Part shown: piece after piece, positions 6,501 to 7,518 of the stretch | Numbering within the stretch: position 1 is the stretch's first letter | How the letters are laid out: every line of letters begins with the position of its first letter | Assembly: GCA_003554445.1 (NCBI GenBank) | Contig: PWGJ01000096.1 | Location: 1 to 7,518, forward strand | Origin: Candidatus Nealsoniibacteriota bacterium | GTDB lineage: Bacteria; Patescibacteriota; Minisyncoccia; Minisyncoccales; PWPS01 | Length of the DNA stretch: 7,518 nucleotides | Direction: 5' to 3' | Made by a program: the position numbers and the translations under genes | The notes under the pieces: generated by a model | What the model was told of the DNA's origin: nothing | Databases searched by the model: none | Seen by the model: only the letters and a program-made list of their open reading frames with translations

Positions 6501-7518
6501 GGATCATATTCTTCACGCAAATCATAAAGCTCCGCCGGGTATCTATACCCCTTTTCGTAGCCGTAGGCGTCCGCTCTAAGGCGGCTGTAATCATAATAGG
6601 GGTCGTATTCCATAGGATCGTAAGGAGAAACCCAGTTGGGGTCTACGGGAGATATAAGCTCCGGTCCGTCGCTGGCTTGGAAAGAGAAGGAAGCTTCGTA
6701 TCCCCACCTGCCCTTATCTTCGGAAGTGTGATGGCCTTCGGGGTTCAGACGCCTGTCGTCCTCATATATTCCCCATCTGTCCATATTTTCTTCCAAAAAG
6801 TCGTGCTGCTTGCAAGCGGCTTGCAGGGTGTAGGTATGTTCGGCGCCGGAGCGGAAAAATCCGGGTCGGCCGTAGGAATCATAGGTTTCTTCTATTATCT
6901 CTTCCAAGGCCTGATAATGTTCGTGACCTTCGAATCTTTCCAAAAGCCATTTTTTCATGAAATCTCTGTGCGGGCGGTCGTATTCGTAGACCGGTTCGAA
7001 TTCCAACGGATTGAATGTGTTGGTATCCAGCCAAATCTCTTTTTCCGCTCCACAAGCATCGCATCCGACTATGTTATCCCGGTCATAACGCATTACATCT
7101 ATGGTAGTTCTATCTTCTTCTTCTATTCGCCACCTTACATAAGCCCGGTGGTTTTCCCTTTTGAGCTCGGCATACACTTTTTCCGCCTCTTCATATTCAA
7201 CGCCGTATTCTTCAGTCAGCCAATAGATTACTTCGTGGCTATGGAACTCGGACGGCCGATCTTCTCTGTTTATGTTGTCGAAACGTATTATGTAATGATG
7301 AACGCAAGCTATGTCTTCGGGCCCTTCACAAAACCTGTCTTCACCGTCTTCGACCCACCCTTCGTGCCAGCCGGGAACGTTCCACCAGAATAATTTAACC
7401 GGTAAAGAAACGGTGTCCAGATAGTCTTTTTCAATCATCAAATCTTCAATGGACCTCATTCCGGCCAAGAGATTTTTTTCTCTTAAAAGCTCTATATTGT
7501 CGGATCTTTCTCCTCCCA
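3536..7518 (-). CDS. Giant surface protein: M15 peptidase domain, Fn3-like repeats, C-terminal VirB2-like hairpin (5' end outside window)
   Basis: The frame is open to the right edge, with 16 sense codons above the TTG at 7468-7466, so the true start and any signal peptide lie outside the window. Residues are numbered from that TTG (1310 to the TAA). Residues 1-280 are unrecognised and include CDAC (136-139). Residues 281-325 are Tyr/Asp-rich. A Pro/Gly/Asp linker with GAPGAPGPP spans 327-372. A peptidase M15 domain (about 450-545) follows: LRSK...ITSAYRD (467-473), SYHMRNMATD with His489 and Asp496, and FTHIDTR with His536. This matches the Zn-binding HxxxxxxD...H pattern of D-Ala-D-Ala carboxypeptidases and phage endolysins. 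From about 640 to 1190 come about four Fn3-like repeats, each with YxWxVxxC-type strands and a second Cys. The C-terminus has two helices (about 1221-1258 and 1275-1300) around GDPKTMQKVFK, like VirB2-type pilins. The body should be outside. Likely role: anchored peptidoglycan hydrolase and scaffold. Confidence 0.87.
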   Translation of the reverse strand, partial: GGERSDNIELLREKNLLAGMRSIEDLMIEKDYLDTVSLPVKLFWWNVPGWHEGWVEDGEDRFCEGPEDIACVHHYIIRFDNINREDRPSEFHSHEVIYWLTEEYGVEYEEAEKVYAELKRENHRAYVRWRIEEEDRTTIDVMRYDRDNIVGCDACGAEKEIWLDTNTFNPLEFEPVYEYDRPHRDFMKKWLLERFEGHEHYQALEEIIEETYDSYGRPGFFRSGAEHTYTLQAACKQHDFLEENMDRWGIYEDDRRLNPEGHHTSEDKGRWGYEASFSFQASDGPELISPVDPNWVSPYDPMEYDPYYDYSRLRADAYGYEKGYRYPAELYDLREEYDPDETAPGAPGAPGPPDDGSGKDDPVDPPANTDPETGMTEGSPVEDSDDSGMECSTSGLERTASPSEEVKTIVGVDGDDHGELYANWLKSQGVGDEIAERIAWAGSSCHTIPPLFEEGEHFHCWEKILPTADYLEDLRSKVGSFNITSAYRDLACNNAVGSTASTSYHMRNMATDIQSWQGGVYGPNREMHDTLYCKMEDMNEKGRLWFYGNFTHIDTRTDEKRRNVAGEDVDCASVAGTQKDLYSAVLGSRRSQILGESVLGEQINPGSYMKEEYDLQEWLEKQENPFKLWDQAEPDQDLVLQDQLPFREELKWVQQWYHLRPDRRPVPASTYQIKFGAGYRVNRETISRPEFGRPVLETCHPQFVDSFQREVDGEMEDLPVCIYKSRVREGHETQHLYPAPTLLDSEMEFFTLPEEREVDVYSWNVATCRDPGQTDCTDFSQMWRLQLDEREDPKFFPPRNDEGIIKNMKNDWVSDDDATSGFPLRVGWERRFGARSYVYRIAEKNTVNWEVDPESYQADDAKILREISVRYELEELDDDGIFDLNTEYVWDIKACADDHVEHDEETPEDILRWADEHKECTEWRSQTHEDAPFEFKTTGRAPEELYSPETVGDTDKASYPLKFNWETPPGAKSYAVKIDDPGTAPPVPEPNGAGELHHGVLAIVPSPEFIYSTDFLYSYDSPHHHQLKLGWTYLYEIEPCAAKVQEVEPYALTGVWEERKEELYCGAESFTGNIKPTLFGPSNVSPGGSQENPEQFSMEDSVQSISWRSLENVDYYWINIEKVDGTAFTPQEAHAQNENFPQIIDTNNFVYDFPEVGVYEIEVKGCLNINEDGECVDGSLGWSVPREHYEPGESEERPRYVEFVYEVEEGGIVPCGREVNIFSPEEPVDSREDCRPIHLFVFIGLFIEEILVKTIIPYSLILLLIYTGYLYYTGLGDPKTMQKVFKLWEYALKGYLLIFLAWFIVGTFLVLIGYQFGVWWQITNNL
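3803..5560 (-). other. Array of about four diverged Fn3-like repeats with conserved Cys pairs
   Basis: Roughly residues 640-1190 of the giant protein contain repeating units. Each has a strand ending in Cys: VYSWNVATC (Cys752), YVWDIKAC (Cys879), YLYEIEPC (Cys1024) and GVYEIEVKGC (Cys1150). Each is followed by a second Cys (760, 904, 1049, 1159) and an F-x-x or FxTxG-like closing strand. Two units have a preceding strand with W plus GA-x-SY (VGWERRFGARSY, FNWETPPGAKSY). This is the usual look of Fn3-type beta-sandwiches acting as spacers or adhesive stalks. The unit borders are approximate, and sequence identity between units is low. Confidence 0.6.
5834..6121 (-). other. Peptidase M15 domain inside the giant gene
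   Basis: This is the domain core, about residues 450-545 of the large protein. Visible family features in order are: a helix ending in LEDLRSK, the substrate-side motif TSAYRD (like SGYRS in the family), N478 followed by VGSTASTSYH (like the N..vGga..S.H pattern), the zinc ligands His489 and Asp496 seven residues apart, and His536 in FTHIDTR. All three expected ligands are present, so the domain looks active. The family cleaves peptide bonds in peptidoglycan cross-links or stem peptides; which bond is cut cannot be told from sequence. Cys476 and Cys517 lie within the domain and could pair. Confidence 0.85.
6468..6491 (-). repeat. 9-bp tandem repeat encoding a GAP-type linker
   Basis: On the plus strand the unit ggagcaccc occurs twice in a row (6468-6476, 6477-6485), followed by a partial third copy ggagca (6486-6491). 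On the coding strand it gives the collagen-like APGAPGAPG part of the linker. It lies at the junction between the unrecognised N-terminal region and the M15 domain. Such short in-frame repeats can change copy number and linker length. Confidence 0.75.

Noticed and set aside
7053..7064. CDAC (residues 136-139 of the giant protein) as a zinc-ribbon half
   Set aside because: No second CxxC pair lies at a suitable distance, and the protein is probably extracytoplasmic, so a disulfide or isolated Cys pair is as likely.
7457..7468. TTG at 7468 or ATG at 7459 as the start of the giant gene
   Set aside because: The frame stays open upstream to the window edge, no signal peptide follows either codon although the protein should be exported, and no ribosome site is seen. 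The true start is probably outside the window.
1..7518. Recoded UGA (as in some CPR lineages)
   Set aside because: All four frames read through without in-frame TGA, and the three visible stops are TAA, so nothing here calls for recoding.

Overview
The window is one tightly packed block of four genes, all on the minus strand. In transcription order they are: a very large gene open at the right edge (7518 down to 3536), a 280-codon gene (3526-2684), a 469-codon gene (2694-1285) and a gene of at least 415 codons that runs off the left edge (1245-1). The gaps are 9 nt, an 11-nt overlap and 39 nt, so this looks like one operon. There is no RNA gene, mobile element, CRISPR array or gene-free stretch longer than 39 nt.

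All four products look membrane-anchored with most of their mass outside the cytoplasm. Three of them carry the same kind of membrane module: two hydrophobic helices joined by a short basic loop of the GDP/GKP type. This resembles the VirB2/TrbC-like 'T4SS pilin' hairpins that are common in Patescibacteria (CPR). In the 469- and 415-codon genes the hairpin follows a signal peptide and a DWPDSP motif, with a Cys-rich soluble domain after it; these two are tandem paralogues. In the large gene the hairpin is at the C-terminus. It comes after an acidic N-terminal region, a Pro/Gly linker, a peptidase M15 (D,D-/L,D-carboxypeptidase-like) domain with its zinc-ligand pattern intact, and about four Cys-paired Fn3-like beta repeats. 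The 280-codon protein is a single-pass, very acidic, Cys-free protein that looks PsbP-like.

The organism is probably a member of the Patescibacteria/CPR, perhaps Parcubacteria-like. This is an inference from the WPDSP-plus-hairpin family and from the dense operon of large unrecognised surface proteins; no phylogenetic marker is present. The three visible stop codons are all TAA, and the long frames read through with the standard bacterial code.

Working model (inference): the operon encodes a cell-surface assembly. Pilin-like hairpins anchor disulfide-stabilised extracellular domains, and a peptidoglycan peptidase either opens the producer's own wall for the assembly or acts on a neighbouring or host cell. 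The M15 segment differs from its surroundings in GC content and in TTA/CTA/TCA codon use, which suggests the domain was acquired separately.
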